A stretch of DNA of 64,000 nt. Origin: Megaleporinus macrocephalus (lineage: Eukaryota > Chordata > Actinopteri > Characiformes > Anostomidae). The notes below the pieces were generated by a model. It was given only the letters and a program-made list of their open reading frames with translations. It ran no database searches and was not told where the DNA came from. The translations under genes were made by a program, and so were the position numbers. Each line of letters opens with the position of its first letter. The first letter of the stretch is position 1. Below are positions 43,520-57,880 of the stretch, piece by piece. The DNA is taken from NCBI GenBank assembly GCA_021613375.1, contig CM038719.1:39627120-39691119 (forward strand). Direction: 5' to 3'.

Positions 43520-45215
43520 CAGTACTTTCACAGTAAATAGTTACTTAATGATCTATAGTAGTTACTGAATGATTTATAGTACTTACTGAATGATTTATAG
43601 TAGTTACTAATCATTCAGTAACTGCTATAAATCATTCAGTAAGTACTATAAATCATTCAGTTACTATTATAAATCATTTAGTAACTGCTATAAATCATTT
43701 AGTAACTGCTATAAATCATTCAGTAACTGCTATAAATCATTCAGTATATATAGCAGTTACTGAATGATTTATAGCAGTTACTATATGGTTTATAGTAGTT
43801 ACTAAATGATTTATAGCAGTTACTAAATGGTTTATATCAGTTACTGAATGATTTATAATAGATGCTGAATGATTTATAATAGTTACTGAATGATTTATAA
43901 TAGCTACTGAATGGTTTATAGCAGTTACTGAATGATTTATAGTAGATATTGAATGATTTATAGCAGTTACTAAATAGTTTATAGCAGTTACTGAATGATT
44001 TATAGCAGTTACTGAATGATTTATAGTAGTTACTAAATTATAATAGTTACTGAATAATTTATAGTAGTTACTGAATGATTTATAGCAGTTACTGAATGAT
44101 TTATAGTAGTTACTAAATTATAATAGTTACTGAATATTTTATAGCAGTTACTAAATAATTTATAATAGTTTTTGAATGATTTATAATAATTACTGAATGA
44201 TTTACAGCAGTAACTGAATGATTTATAATAGTTGCTGAATGATTTATAGTAGTTACTGAATGATTTATAGCAGTTACTGAATGATTTATAGCAGTTACTG
44301 AATGATTTATAATAGTTACTGAATGATTTATAGTAGTTACTGAATGATTTATAATAGTTACTGAATGATTTATAGCAGTTTTTAAATGATTTATAATAGT
44401 TACTGAATGATTTATAGCAGTTTTTAAATGATTTATAATAGTTACTGAATGATTTATAGCAGTTATTGAATGATTTATAGCAGTTACTGAATGATTTATA
44501 GCACTTATTAAATTATTTATAATAGTTACTGAATGATTTATAGTAGTTACTGAATGATTTATAGTAGTTACTGAATGATTTATAGCAGTTACTGAATGAT
44601 TTATAGTAGTTACTAAATTATTTATAATAGTTATTGAATAATTTACAGCAGTTACTGAATGATTTATACTAGATATTAAATGATTTATAGCACTTATTAA
44701 ATTATTTATAGCAGTTACTAAATGGTTTATAGCAGTTACTGAATGATTTATAGTAATTACTGAATGATTTACAGTAGATATTAAATTATTTATAGTAGAT
44801 ATTAAATGATTTATAGTAGATATTAAATGATTCATAGCAGTTACTAAATGGTTCAAAGCAGTTACTGAATGATTTATAATAGTTACTGAATGATTTAAAG
44901 TATTTACTAAATTATTTATAGCAGTTACTAAATAATTTATAATAGTTTTTGAATGATTTATAATAATTACTAAAAGATGTATAATAGTTACAGAATGATT
45001 CATAATAGTTGCTGAATGATTTATAGTAGTTACTGAATGATTTATAGCAGTTACTGAATGATTTGTAATAGTTACAGAATGATTTATAATAGTTACAGAA
45101 TGATTTATAACAGTTATTGAATGATTTATAGCAGTTACTGAATGATTTATAATAGTTACTGAATGATTTATTACAGTTACTGAATGACTTATTGCAGTTA
45201 CTGAATGATTTAGTT
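43520..45215 (-). repeat. 21-bp AT-rich array with an inverted block
   Basis: Unit of 21 bp (gttactgaatgatttatagc plus one base); spacing 21 at 44281, 44302 and 44323; about 75 units. From about 43609 to 43747 units run in the opposite orientation. The 296-codon minus-strand frame (44113-45003), a repeating INHSVTA-like heptapeptide, is an artefact of a seven-codon unit: codon choice is simply the DNA repeat and there is no flanking gene structure. Confidence 0.97.
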
Positions 45216-45844
45216 AAAATGAATTAGACTCAACATTCTAACAAAACAAAATAATTCATAGTAGTTATTATATCAGAATGTTAATTCATATTTTTTTACT
45301 AAATATTTAATAATAACCGATAACTAATTAATAGTACATAATAAATATTTCACAGTACTTTAGATAAATTCACACTAGCTCCTTTGTAGTAGTTATTTAG
45401 TAACTCACAGTAGACATTATAGTAGTTACTGAATAATTCATAAAAGGTGCTGAATAATGTATAGTGGCTGAATATTTGATAGTGTATACAGAATATTTGA
45501 TAATTAACAGTCACTGAATAATTCATACTTCATTTTTACACGTGTAATTGCACACGAGTTTATTGATAGCAGTAGCTTTTTTTCTTATATGTAATTATAC
45601 TTTACACTGAACGGGTGAATATAGTCACTGAATAATTCACCACCTCTGATCTTTTATGTTTTTGCACTCTGTTCACACGGCTGTTCTAGAGGTGCAGTAA
45701 TCGGGCATCATTCAGGTTATGATATGAAAACTGTGAGCGTGAGTATACAACATACTCCTGCTGCATTCCAGGTTATGCAAATAATAAAAATCAAACCATT
45801 ACATTGTAGTATTAATTGCTAGTCTGGCATATGTTTCCTAAATC
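45216..45844. other. AT-rich sequence with decayed array units
   Basis: Scattered agttattnnntaattcata remnants of the 21-bp unit reach about 45530; otherwise nothing recognised. Confidence 0.45.
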
Positions 45845-45910
45845 ATTCATTCATTCATTTATCTTTTAAGACCCTTTCTGGGTCACGGGGGGCTTCTGGA
45901 GCCTAACACG
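45845..45910 (-). mobile_element. SINE 3' tail, inverted
   Basis: On the minus strand ggctccagaagccccccgtg, acccagaaagggtctta ends in (atga)n. This matches the 3' end of the SINE at 32558-32880 with a different tail unit. Confidence 0.55.
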
Positions 45911-46337
45911 CTAACCCGAACAGCAAAAAGATAACAGCCTTTAACTTTAAAGGGTTAAATGAAGGAGAGGTTCACTCTTTACAGGACAGATGACCCCTCG
46001 TAAACTCCCAGGGACCCCACACTACACTTCCTCACTCTCATAACTAGCTACATATTAGTCATCGCCATAGTTTCTGAATGATAGGCCGGCAGTATTAAGG
46101 TTTGTAGTGACTGAGCGGGAGGCAGAAGGGAGCGTACTGACCTAACAACCCCACCGGTCACTCAGGAAACGGAGACCACAGTGGTCCTCAGTGCAGCTGA
46201 GGGTCATTTTCACTGGCAGGATACTGAGTGGTCATCACACGGAACACACAGGAGCTCCACCCACGCCTGAACTCCTCACATCTCCGGTGTGATTCACACG
46301 GGGTGGTCGCATCTCTGACAGATAGCTTTGAAAATAA

Positions 46338-46338
<1 letters not shown>
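45911..46338. other. single-copy sequence
   Basis: Mid-GC, no repeat or gene recognised. Confidence 0.4.

Positions 46339-46396
<58 letters not shown>
46339..46396 (+). repeat. (GT)n microsatellite
   Basis: About 55 bases of pure GT. Confidence 0.97.
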
Positions 46397-46438
46397 GAGG
46401 GGGTAGGTATGGGGGGTTTCCATGGAGGGCTCCTGACC

Positions 46439-46580
46439 CTACATTGTAAAAAGTGCTTCGAACCTAACTAAAAAAAAATACTTCATGTGGTAACGAGAAA
46501 CTGTAAACCTAAAGAAGTGACTTTGATTGGTTTGATTTTTAGGTTGTACCAATGACGCGCCTGTACAGTTCAGTGTAACA
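46439..46580. mobile_element. DNA-transposon-like end (attgtaaaaagtg)
   Basis: ctacattgtaaaaagtgctt, then acttcatgtggtaacgagaa and gatttttaggttgtaccaat share motifs with 395-440, 875-960 and the flanks of the 21-bp arrays (tttttacagtgt, gaagtcatttnaggt). Probably one non-autonomous family. 46581-46984 is single copy. Confidence 0.45.
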
Positions 46581-46984
46581 CAATTAAATATAGTGATCGG
46601 AATCTTTCGATACTCAATATGAACATATACGACCATAACTATCAGCTGAACTCTGTAGTAGTTCATTTAGAAAACTAAGAATTACTTAAAAGCCTAAAGA
46701 ACTGGCAACCATATCGTATTGATTAGGTACTACATGGCTTAGTGGAAGAACTAATAGTGATCCAGTGTGCTCAAAAAGTGTACATCTGATGGACCTGAAT
46801 GGACAGTGGACACCCACTATACATTGTGCACCTTCTAGAAGTTGGATAAGTGAGTCCAGCTCCAATAGCAGCACCTCCACAGTCCTCTCCTCAGACCTGT
46901 TACAGGTGTAAGCTCTTCTGATCTGTACTATTTCCTACAGTGATCCAGAACTTAGAACTATTTGGCATTTATGTTTTGCACATA

Positions 46985-48225
46985 AATAGTGAACACACAC
47001 ATTAAGGGGCATTGAAACACCCACAAACATACACACTAGTGAAAATTAGGGGACAGAGAAACATCCTCGTACACACAATAGTGAACAGACACATTAAGGG
47101 GCATTGAAACACCCGCAAACATACACACTAGTGAAAATTAGGGGACAGAGAAACATCCTTGTACACACAATAGTGAACATACACACAAGGGGCCAATTAA
47201 GCACCCACATGCACACACTAGTGAAAACACACACTAGGGTTATTGAAACACCTACAAACACATACACTAGTGCACACACACACTAGGGGAAAGTGAAACA
47301 CCCACATACACACACACACACACACACTAGCGAACACACACACTAAGGGGCAGTAAAACACCCACATACAACACACATACTAGTGAACACACACACACTA
47401 GTGAAAATCAGGGGACAGTGAAACACACAATACACATACACACAATAATGAACATACACACAAGGGGCCAATGAAGCACCCATATACACACACTAGTGAA
47501 CACACACACTTGGGGTACTGAAACACCCACAAACACATACACTAGTGCGCACACACACTAGGGGAAAGTGAAACACCCACATAAACACACACTAATGAAC
47601 ATACCCACTAGGGGAAAGTGAAGCACTCACATACACACACTCGTGAACACACACACTAGGGGCATTAAAACACCCACAAACACATACACTGGTGCACATA
47701 CACTAAGGGGCAGTGAAACACCCAAATATATACACACACACACTAGTGAACACACACGCTATGAGGCAGTGAAATAACCACATACACACACACACTAAGG
47801 GGCAGTGAAATACCCACACACAACACACTAGTGAACACACACTAAGGGGCAGTGAAATATCCACATACACACACACACAGGGGGGGCAGTGAAACACCAA
47901 CATACACACACACACTAGGGGCAGTGAAGCACATGCTTAATAGTGAATACACACACACACACACACACTGGGGGGCAGTAAAATACCCATTTCACACATA
48001 CAAGTAAACACACACACATACTAAGTGGGCAGGGAAACATCAACATACACACACACTAGTGAAGACACACACTAAGTGGGCTGTGAAACACCCACATACT
48101 AGTGAACACACACACACGGGAGGGGGCAGTGAAACACTCACTTACTAAAACACTAGTAAACACACTCTAAGAGGCAGTGAAACATACACACACTAGTGAA
48201 CACACGTACTAGGGGGCAGTGAGCA
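46985..48225 (+). repeat. CA-rich minisatellite, array 2
   Basis: Core aaggggcagtgaaacaccca, catacacac with the additional variant cactagtgaacacacacact. Same core as 33738-35062, but most units here carry the actagtgaacac segment. The first part (46985-47280) uses gggacagagaaacatcct variants duplicated with about 105-bp spacing. Confidence 0.97.
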
Positions 48226-48395
48226 GACTTGTCCGGAGCGGTGGGCAGCCCTATTCACAGTGTCCAGGGAGCTGTTGGGGGCAGTTGTCTTGCTTAAAGC
48301 CACTCCAACCATGTCCTTAAGAGAACTGAACCAACAGCCTACTGATCACAAGGCTAGTTCACTGACCTCCAGCCCACGACTGCCCCACAAATGGT
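48226..48395 (+). mobile_element. flank of the minisatellite-bearing element
   Basis: gcggtgggcagccctattca, cagtgtccagggagctgttg, then gatcacaaggctagttcact, gacctccagcccacgactgc. The second half matches 35100-35150, the first half the inverted fragment at 6541-6586. Confidence 0.7.
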
Positions 48396-48629
48396 AGGGT
48401 AGGTCAGTCGTGTGTCCAGATCTCAGTCTTAAGCCGTAATAGTCTAAACTGCAAGAATACAGTATGTGAATAAAACTCAGAGGACAGAGACCGTCCCTCA
48501 GTTCTCCCAGTCCTGAATGTTTTTATTATTATTTTTCATCCAGTGTGAATTATTATAATAACTTAACATGAAAGTTTAGAAGCACCTGCTTTCATAAACA
48601 AAGTAAAAACATTTAACTTTTTATTTTTT

Positions 48630-49640
48630 GGTTCTAACTCTCGAGTAATGCCTTAAAAGCAGCCGCCGCTGAGAAGACGGATGTCCGCTCACCGAGCTCG
48701 GACGTTAAAGCCCCTCCACGACGCATCTGAAAGGCCGGCGGTGGCGCGGTGGGTCTCAGCATGTGTGTGATCCTGATGAGAAAGGCAGACTCGGGGCCGT
48801 GCGGTTTTGGCTCGGCCCGCGGCCTACGGCTGGGCATTCCTGGAGAGATGGGTCCGGCTGACGGCAGGAGCATCACTCAAACCGCGGACGCTGATGACCG
48901 TTAAACGGGAGATCAAACGGACCGGCCGAAGCGGGACGGGTAATGTATATCTCCACGCTTCGTTTAGGCCTAAGCCGTTTCGCAGGACCTCCCCGGACGG
49001 CCGCCCCAGGCCGCGCCGCGCCGGAGAAGGGGACTCGGAGAAGACGGAGAGAGATCGATTAGGCCGCTGAAGGCCATATTTCAGCCGTGGCGGAAACAGG
49101 ACGAGAGGCGGCGAGCGGCGGATGCGCGTTTTTCTTACCGCTTCCACCGAAGCTGCAACACTTGACAGGAAAAGAAGGGAGAAAAAAAAAAAAAAAACAA
49201 TGAATCATAGGTTAAACCCAACCCAAGCCAAGTCAAGCCAAGCCAAAGTTCGGGTCTCGCTTTTCTCCTCCAGCTTCCACAGCACAATGGAAACATTCGG
49301 GGGAGCAGAAAGGAGCTGTTGTTAGCGTCTTAGAGGCACTCCCTCGCCTCCGAGCTCATCACAGCACGCGTATTGTTTTCTGCACATCTTGGGGACATTA
49401 TCCTGCCGGTGTTTTCAATTACTGGCAGTCGGGGGGACCTGTGGAAACCCAGCCAGGACCGCTTCCACCCGGGGTCAACGGCGGGGCTACGGTCAAGTGC
49501 GTGCTTGTGCTGCGTTCCATTGACAAGCTCTGTGCGGTCGCCTGGGTGTGAGAACGCTGCACGGAGGCCCTGAGCTACAGTTGGGGGTTAAACTACTGCC
49601 CGAGGGCGCTGGAGCACGGCTCTGCCACCTTTGCGTCCAA
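48630..49640. promoter_or_regulatory. CpG-rich clean block, CpG-island-like
   Basis: The densest CpG stretch in the window (for example ccccggacggccgccccagg, ccgcgccgcgccggagaagg). It also holds AT-containing segments (gcgtattgttttctgcacat). Frames on both strands reach 107 codons but overlap and carry no signature. It might be a CpG-island promoter, a first exon or a conserved non-coding cluster. No splice-supported exon can be proposed. A-run at 49183-49199. Confidence 0.4.
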
Positions 49641-50039
49641 CTCTAAGTTATGAAAATGGAAATTGGTTCCAAAGACAAACCCACATTAGTAGATAACTCC
49701 GAAACCGGTCATAGTCTACATCAGAGGCCACTAATAGGCGGAGCACCGAACTGCTAAACTATTGTAAACGATTTAATATTGACTTAATATTGTCTTTACG
49801 ATATACAGGCTTTAAATATTCAATTTACACTCTATTATCTGTACTTTGTACTCCTTACATTTTAAACATAGTCTCGTTACTCCTATTTCAATTCAGCTTG
49901 TTTTCATTCATGTACATTTACATTCCAATAAAGATTATTGATAACATGTCTTTGAAGTTTGACTTCATTACAATACTTATAGACAACTAGTCATCATATC
50001 TTCTGCTCCATGAAACACATGTTAATGTTCAGTAGTAAC

Positions 50040-50431
50040 AGATATACTTCTTTAATGTATTTACATTGTACTAAACTATATTCATGTTTAATGGGCGTAT
50101 ATGAGGCTGAAACAGGAAGCCTAGCGCATCCCAAATTTATCAACATTAAGATTTTAATATAATATTATAGTCATTATGGCTTTTAGAAGAATGGAGTTTT
50201 TGGGGAGGTGGGCTAGTGCACTATAGACCCCTGTGGTGCGGCCTAAGCGTTTGTACTTAATGGTATTTTTTCTCTTACATTATTTTTACTTTTATACTTT
50301 AAGTAGTTCTGAAATCAGTACTTTTACACTTTTACTGGAGTAAAAAGCTTCAGTTGATACTTGAAAACTCTAGTATCTATACTTCTACCTGAGTAATTAA
50401 CGTCAATACTTTTGACACCTTTGCAGGAGAC
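50040..50431 (-). mobile_element. hAT-like non-autonomous element, copy 2
   Basis: Aligns over its length with 5648-6057 in the same orientation: gggcgtatatgaggctgaaa, agcctagcgcatcccaaatt, cccctgtggtgcggcctaag, ttttatactttaagtagttc, cttctacctgagtaatt, tttgacacctttgc. It lacks the poly-G run and about 25 bases (caacttctacagaagtattt in copy 1). Confidence 0.7.
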
Positions 50432-50796
50432 ACATGGGTGTGAAAAGCGAGTGAGGATGGCAGCCAAACAGAAGAGGGTGAACATACTAAGCTATTTTTC
50501 AAAGAAAGGTGTAAGTCACTGAAAGTCTACCAACTGTCAGTTGATTTAACATTATATTATTCTTGAATTAAATTATGAATTGTTATTCAGAAATATTTTG
50601 AAAGCATGTAGAATAGCATATGTAGTATCTCAGTCCTTTATCATCTCATCACACAGCAAAGAGAAAACAATAACATAGGTCCCCACCAATAATAATTTTT
50701 GCCACACTAGTACTCATTAGCCAGCTCCATTATCGCTCATGTGCACTACTGTGCCAAAGTCTTCCACAAGGAGAAGCTTTGAAAGGTTTAAATAAA
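50432..50796. other. single-copy AT-rich sequence
   Basis: At about 50541-50645 it resembles 10940-11050 (taacattatataactcatga; attatgaattgttattcaga; cagtntttatcntntcatca), so another old dispersed repeat is shared here. Confidence 0.5.
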
Positions 50797-51410
50797 CCTT
50801 TGGCTCTGGTTAGCTTTGGCAGGCTTAGGTTGAGTTTGGACCTAGTATTTGGGCACATGGTTGAAGTTGGGTTTAGTTAGCTTTGTCAGGCTTGGGTCGA
50901 CTTTGGACCTAGAATTTGGGGCTGTGGTCCACGTTGGGTTTGGTTAGCTTTGTCAGTCTTGTGTTGAGTTTGGACCTAGAATTTGGTGCTGTGGTTCAGG
51001 TTGGGTTTGGTTTGCTTTGTCAGGTTGGGCCGAATTTGGACCTAGAATTTGGGCACATGGTTGAAGTTGGGTTTGGTTAGCTTTGTCAGGCTTGGGTCGA
51101 CTTTGGACCTAGAATTTGGGGCTGTGGTTCAGGTTGGGTTTGGTTAGCTTTGTCAGTCTTGTGTTGAGTTTGGACCTAGAATTTGGTGCTGTGGTTCAGG
51201 TTGGGTTTGGTTTGCTTTGTCAGGTTGGGTCGACTTTGGATCTAGAATTTGGGCACATGGTTGAAGTTGGGTTTGGTTTGCTTTGTCAGGTTGGGTCGAC
51301 TTTGGACCTAGAATTTGGGGACATGGTTCAAGTTGGGTTGGGTTCGCCTTGTCAGGCTTGGGTCGAGTTTGGACATAGAATTTGGATTCTAAGTTCTCAA
51401 GCTGGTTTCA
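50797..51410 (+). repeat. 66/67-bp minisatellite with trimeric order
   Basis: Starts of gttgggttt at 50866, 50933, 51000, 51066, 51133, 51200, 51266 and 51332. Three unit types, ending gggctgtggt, ggtgctgtggt and gggcacatggttgaa, alternate with a 200-bp super-period. The 104-codon frame at 51116-51430 is a repeat artefact. Confidence 0.95.
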
Positions 51411-51837
51411 GGTTAGGACTCAAAATCTGATGCCGTTCTTCAGCTCAGACGGACTCGGACACACTTCGACTGTGTATTATCTCTGTGAATTCTGACTTCT
51501 ATATAATCCAACACTGTTATTTTTGTTTTTATTGTTTAATGTCAGGGTGCAGAGTGGTCTGAATTCCACCCAGAGCCTGTTTGCTGGTTGGTCTTTTGAA
51601 CTTCTGGCTGATAGGATAACGCAGGATTACTTAGAGGGAAAGTCTCCGGAGAAGAGCGGCAGAAAGTTCCGTCTGTGGCTGTGACGTGTGTAGCTGTGAG
51701 CTGCCCTGCCATTTACCGCCCTAATCCCCCCCTCGCCGTCCGACAGACCACCGCTCACTGCACGCAAAAAAGAGACGTCCCAATGGATAAATGTATTTTA
51801 GGTCAGCTACATACATCACCATCTGTTCACCTGCACC

Positions 51838-51840
<3 letters not shown>

Positions 51841-51913
<73 letters not shown>

Positions 51914-51933
51914 AAGAAAGAAAGAAAGAAAAA

Positions 51934-51985
<52 letters not shown>

Positions 51986-52360
51986 AGACAGGAGAGGAAT
52001 GAGATAAAGAGAGAGAGAGGACACAGAAAGAAACAAACAAACAAACAAACAAACAAAAAAAAGAAGACAGGAGAGAAACAAAAGAGAGAGAGAGAAAGAG
52101 AAGAATAGAATAGAATAGAATAGAATAGAATAGAATAGAATAGAATTTAGAATTTAGAACTAGAGAGAGGATGATAAAGTGATCATGAGAGAAAAACAGA
52201 AAGAGAGCAGAAGACAGACAGGGCAATAGGAAGAGAGAAAGAATGAGGCAAAGAAAAAAAAGGAAGAGAAGAAGTGACGAAAAGAAAGAAGAAAACAAAC
52301 AAAGAGAGAGAGAGCAGAGAGAACTTGAATGGGATAAAGATAGAGAAAAAAAAGAATGAG
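51841..52360 (+). repeat. purine-rich simple repeat cluster
   Basis: (GA)n 51841-51911, (GAAA)n 51914-51986, (CAAA)n 52029-52062, (TAGAA)n 52104-52147, then irregular GA-rich text to 52360. Sequence at 51411-51840 is single copy, GC-richer near 51640-51780. Confidence 0.95.
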
Positions 52361-52375
52361 TGAGTGAAGAGTGTT

Positions 52376-53690
<1,315 letters not shown>

Positions 53691-53699
53691 TGGAGGGCA

Positions 53700-56572
53700 G
53701 CAGTGTAACTCACTACACTGTACCAACCACACTATACACTTTACACTATACCCCACTACACTGTACCAACCACACTATACATTTTACAGTATACCCCACT
53801 ACACTATACCAACCATACTATACACTTTACACTATACCCCACTACACTATACCAACCACACTATACACTTTACACTATAGCCCACTACACTATACCAGCC
53901 ACACTATACACTTTACACTATACCCCACTACACTATACCAACCACACTATAGACTTTACACTATACCCCACTACACTATACCAACCACACTATACACTTT
54001 ACACTATACCCCACTACACTATACCAGCCACACTACATACTTTACACTATAATATAATACACTATATGAAACACTATACACTTTACAATATACCCAACTA
54101 CACTATACCAATCACACTATACACTTTACACTACACCCCAATACACTTAACCAACTACACAATACACTTTACACTATAACCCACTACACTATACCAATCA
54201 CACTATACCCCACTACACTATACCAACCACACTATACACTTTACACTATACCAACCACAATATATACTTTACACTATACCCCACTACACTATACCAACCA
54301 CACTTTACACTTTACACTATACCCCACTACACTATACCAACCACACTATACACTTTACACTATACCCCACTACACTATACCAACCACACTATACACTTTA
54401 CACTATACCCCACTACACTATACCAACCACACTTTACACTTTACACTATACACTATACCCCACTACGCTATACCAACCACACTATAAACATTACACTATA
54501 ACCCATAACACTATACCAACCACACTATACACTTTACACTATACACTATAACCCACTAAACAATATGCACCATATTGTACACTTTACACTATACAAAAAC
54601 CAATTAAACCTTACCAACCACAATATACACTATACACTATAACCCACTACACTATACCAACCACAATATACACTAAAACCCCCTACACTATACCAATCAC
54701 ACTACACACTATAACCCACTACACTATACCAACCACACTATACACTATACACTAAAACCCACTACACTATACCAACCACAATATACACTATACACTAAAA
54801 TCCACTACACTATATCAACCACACTATACACTATAACCCACTACACTATACCAACCACACTATATACTAAAACCCACTACACTATACCAACCACACTATA
54901 CACTTAAACCCACTACACTATACCAACCACAATATACACAATACACTAAAACCCACTACACTATACCAACCACACTATACACTATAACCCACTACCCTAT
55001 ACCAACCACACTATACACTATACACTAAAACCCACTACACTATACCAACCACACTATACACTATACACTTAAACCCACTACACTATACCAACCACAATAT
55101 ACACAATACACTAAAACCCACTACACTATACCAACCACACTATACACTATAAGCCACTACCCTATACCAACCACACTATACACTATAACCCTCTACACTA
55201 TACCAACCACACTATACACTATACACTATACCCCACTACACTATACCAACCACACTATACACTTTACACTATACCCCACTACACTATACCAACCACACTA
55301 TACACTTTACACTATACCCCACTACACTATACCAACCACACTTTACACTTTACACTATACACTATACCCCACTACGCTATACCAACCACACTATAAACTT
55401 TACACTATAACCCATAACACTATACCAACCACACTATACACTTTACACTATACACTATAACCCACTAAACAATATGCACCATATTGTACACTTTACACTA
55501 TACAAAAACCAATTAAACCTTACCAACCACAATATACACAATACACTAAAACCCACTACACTATACCAACCACACTATACACTATACACTTAAACCCACT
55601 ACACTATACCAACCACAATATACACAATACACTAAAACCCACTACACTATACCAACCACACTATACACTATAACCCACTACCCTGTACCAACCACACTAT
55701 ACACTATAACCCTCTACACTATACCAACCACACTATACACTATACACTAAAACCCACTACACTATACCAACCACACTATACACTATACACTAAAACCCAC
55801 TACACTATACCAACCACACTATACACTATACACTAAAACCCACTACACTATACCAACCACACTATACACTAAAACCCACTACACTATACCAACCACACTA
55901 TACACTACACACTAAAACCCACTACACTATACCAACCACACTATACACTATACACTTAAACCCACTACACTATACCAACCACAATATACACAATACACTA
56001 AAACCCACTACACTATACCAACCACACTATACACTATAACCCACTACCCTATACCAACCACACTATACACTAAAACCCACTACACTATACCAACCACACT
56101 ATACACTATACACTAAAACCCACTACACTATACCAACCACACTATACACTACACACTAAAACCCACTACACTATACCAACCACACTATACACTATACACT
56201 AAAACCCACTACACAATACCAACCACACTATACACTATACACTAAAACCCACTACACTATACCAACCACACTATACACTATACACTAAAACCCACTACAC
56301 TATACCAACCACACTATACACTATACACTAAAACCCACTACACTATACCAACCACACTATACACTAAAACCCACTACACTATACCAACCACACTATACAC
56401 TATACACTAAAACCCACTACACTATACCAACCACACTATACACTAAAACCCACTACACTATACCAACCACACTATACACTAAAACCCACTACACTATACC
56501 AACCACACTATACACTATACACTAAAACCCACTACACTATACCAACCACACTATACACTATACACTACCATT
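53700..56572 (+). repeat. 36/43-bp satellite array, almost G-free
   Basis: About seventy units of ccactacactataccaacca followed by cactatacact plus either ttacactatac or (tatacact)aaaac. Units are 43 bp, or 36 bp when tatacac is missing. G is nearly absent on the plus strand over 2.9 kb. A segment with the rare variants cactacgcta, aacaatatgcaccatattgt and accaattaaaccttaccaac occurs twice, 909 bp apart (54461 and 55370). Confidence 0.97.
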
Positions 56573-57342
56573 ACCTTTAATATAAAACCCACTTTTTAAG
56601 AATGTACTAGTTTTCAATACATCAAATATCAGCTCATTATTAGAAAAAAAATCTTTACTCAAATGTCAAGAGGCATTTTTTCTATTGTTCTATTTAATTT
56701 GATCATAATTACTTAATTACATATTGAACTGAAAAGAAAGTTACCTAATAAACAACATTCGCATTCGAACTACATTCTATAGATTTTAGGTCAATTTATT
56801 TCCGCAAGACTTCGCACACACACACACACACACAAAAAAATAACTTTTAATTAAATTCAAATCATAATTAAATATCCTCTCGTCTACTTTAGCGTTCGTC
56901 TCTTTCAGCAGAATTTCAATGAGCTACAAGTGAGAAATAATTCATATCATGCTTTTGTTGTCACCGCAGCTTCTGATTTACAGACAAGCCAGATTTAATT
57001 TGACAAAAAAAACAAAAAAACAACAACAATATCACAGGTGCAAATATTGGTGACAGTTGGGACTTTAGGCATGGCTTAAAAAATAATACATAAAAAAACA
57101 TATGCGCGAATGTGAGAACTTATGTCTACAGGCAAACACCAGCCGGATACATTTGCTAAAATGTGAGATTTAAGTGAAGTAAGCTCGTTTTATAGTCTTA
57201 TTCTTATTTATTTACGCTGCATAATGACACTGTCTTCAACGAATTCAGAGCAAACTCTTCAAAGACGCTGCTTAATTTATCTCAGTTTTTCTGAAGGTAT
57301 GTCGTCTTAGTGAGTCAAAACTGTCAAAAACGCCATTCAGCT
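56573..57342. other. AT-rich single-copy sequence with short (CA)n
   Basis: (CA)n at 56814-56834. Nothing else recognised. Confidence 0.4.
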
Positions 57343-57399
57343 TTCGCTAGTGTTGCTTCTTAGAGACTTTGATTAGACAACTTAGTGTTTCCAGTGAGT

Positions 57400-57880
57400 A
57401 GGAGGCAGCTGTTAGGGTCTGGGGAACGATGGTTTCATGATGTTCTCTGAACCCACTCATCCATGTGGAAGACACTCTTAACCGATTGGGGATCACGTAC
57501 ACCGTACATGCTGATGGTCTTCTCTGGGGCGGATGGGACCTTCCAGCAAGACAATGAGACACATCACATGGCTAGAAATGTCCCACATTGGTTGGAGGAG
57601 CTAATCAAGCCTTCCAAGTACAACCCTGGACCCCTAATTCCCCTAGACTTGAACCCAATTGAGCAACTGTGGGACCGCCTGGATGGTGGTGTTGGCTCTA
57701 TGGATCCTCCTCCATGCTCCTTCCAGCAGCTGTGGGATGCACTACAGTCAGCATGATACCTCCAGATACCTGTGACCACCTACCAGGACCTTATTGAGTC
57801 TCCCAGTCCGTCTAGCTGCTGTCTGTGCTTCACATGGCGGTTATTCTTGATATTAGCTGGTGGTCATAATAATGTGACTT
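57400..57880 (+). pseudogene. Tc1/mariner transposase C-terminal relic
   Basis: The open part 57463-57756 gives DGTFQQDNETHHMARNVPHW and LDLNPIEQLWDRLDGGVGSM, the classic second catalytic block (QQDN) and DLNPIE-LWD block of Tc1/mariner DDE transposases. After a stop it continues IPVTTYQDLIES and, near 57850, AGGHNNVT-like text. The domain lacks its N-terminal DNA-binding half and first catalytic aspartate block, and the WP-x-S before DLNPIE is altered. It is a different lineage from 60380-61012. Confidence 0.8.

Noticed and set aside
44113..45003. 296-codon open frame with heptapeptide repeats (INHSVTA-like), minus strand
   Set aside because: The DNA unit is 21 bp, so a stop-free unit stays open; repeats extend beyond the frame on both sides, units flip orientation, and there is no gene structure.
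48824..49147. 107-codon frame in the CpG-rich block, minus strand
   Set aside because: Overlaps an open frame on the other strand; basic, Arg/Pro-rich product typical of GC-rich non-coding DNA, no motif.
51116..51430. 104-codon open frame in the 67-bp repeat
   Set aside because: Frame continuity holds only by chance of unit lengths (66/67), and the 67-bp units shift the frame between copies.
57463..57756. Intact transposase gene
   Set aside because: Only the C-terminal part is open; N-terminal DNA-binding domain and first catalytic block are missing and stops follow.
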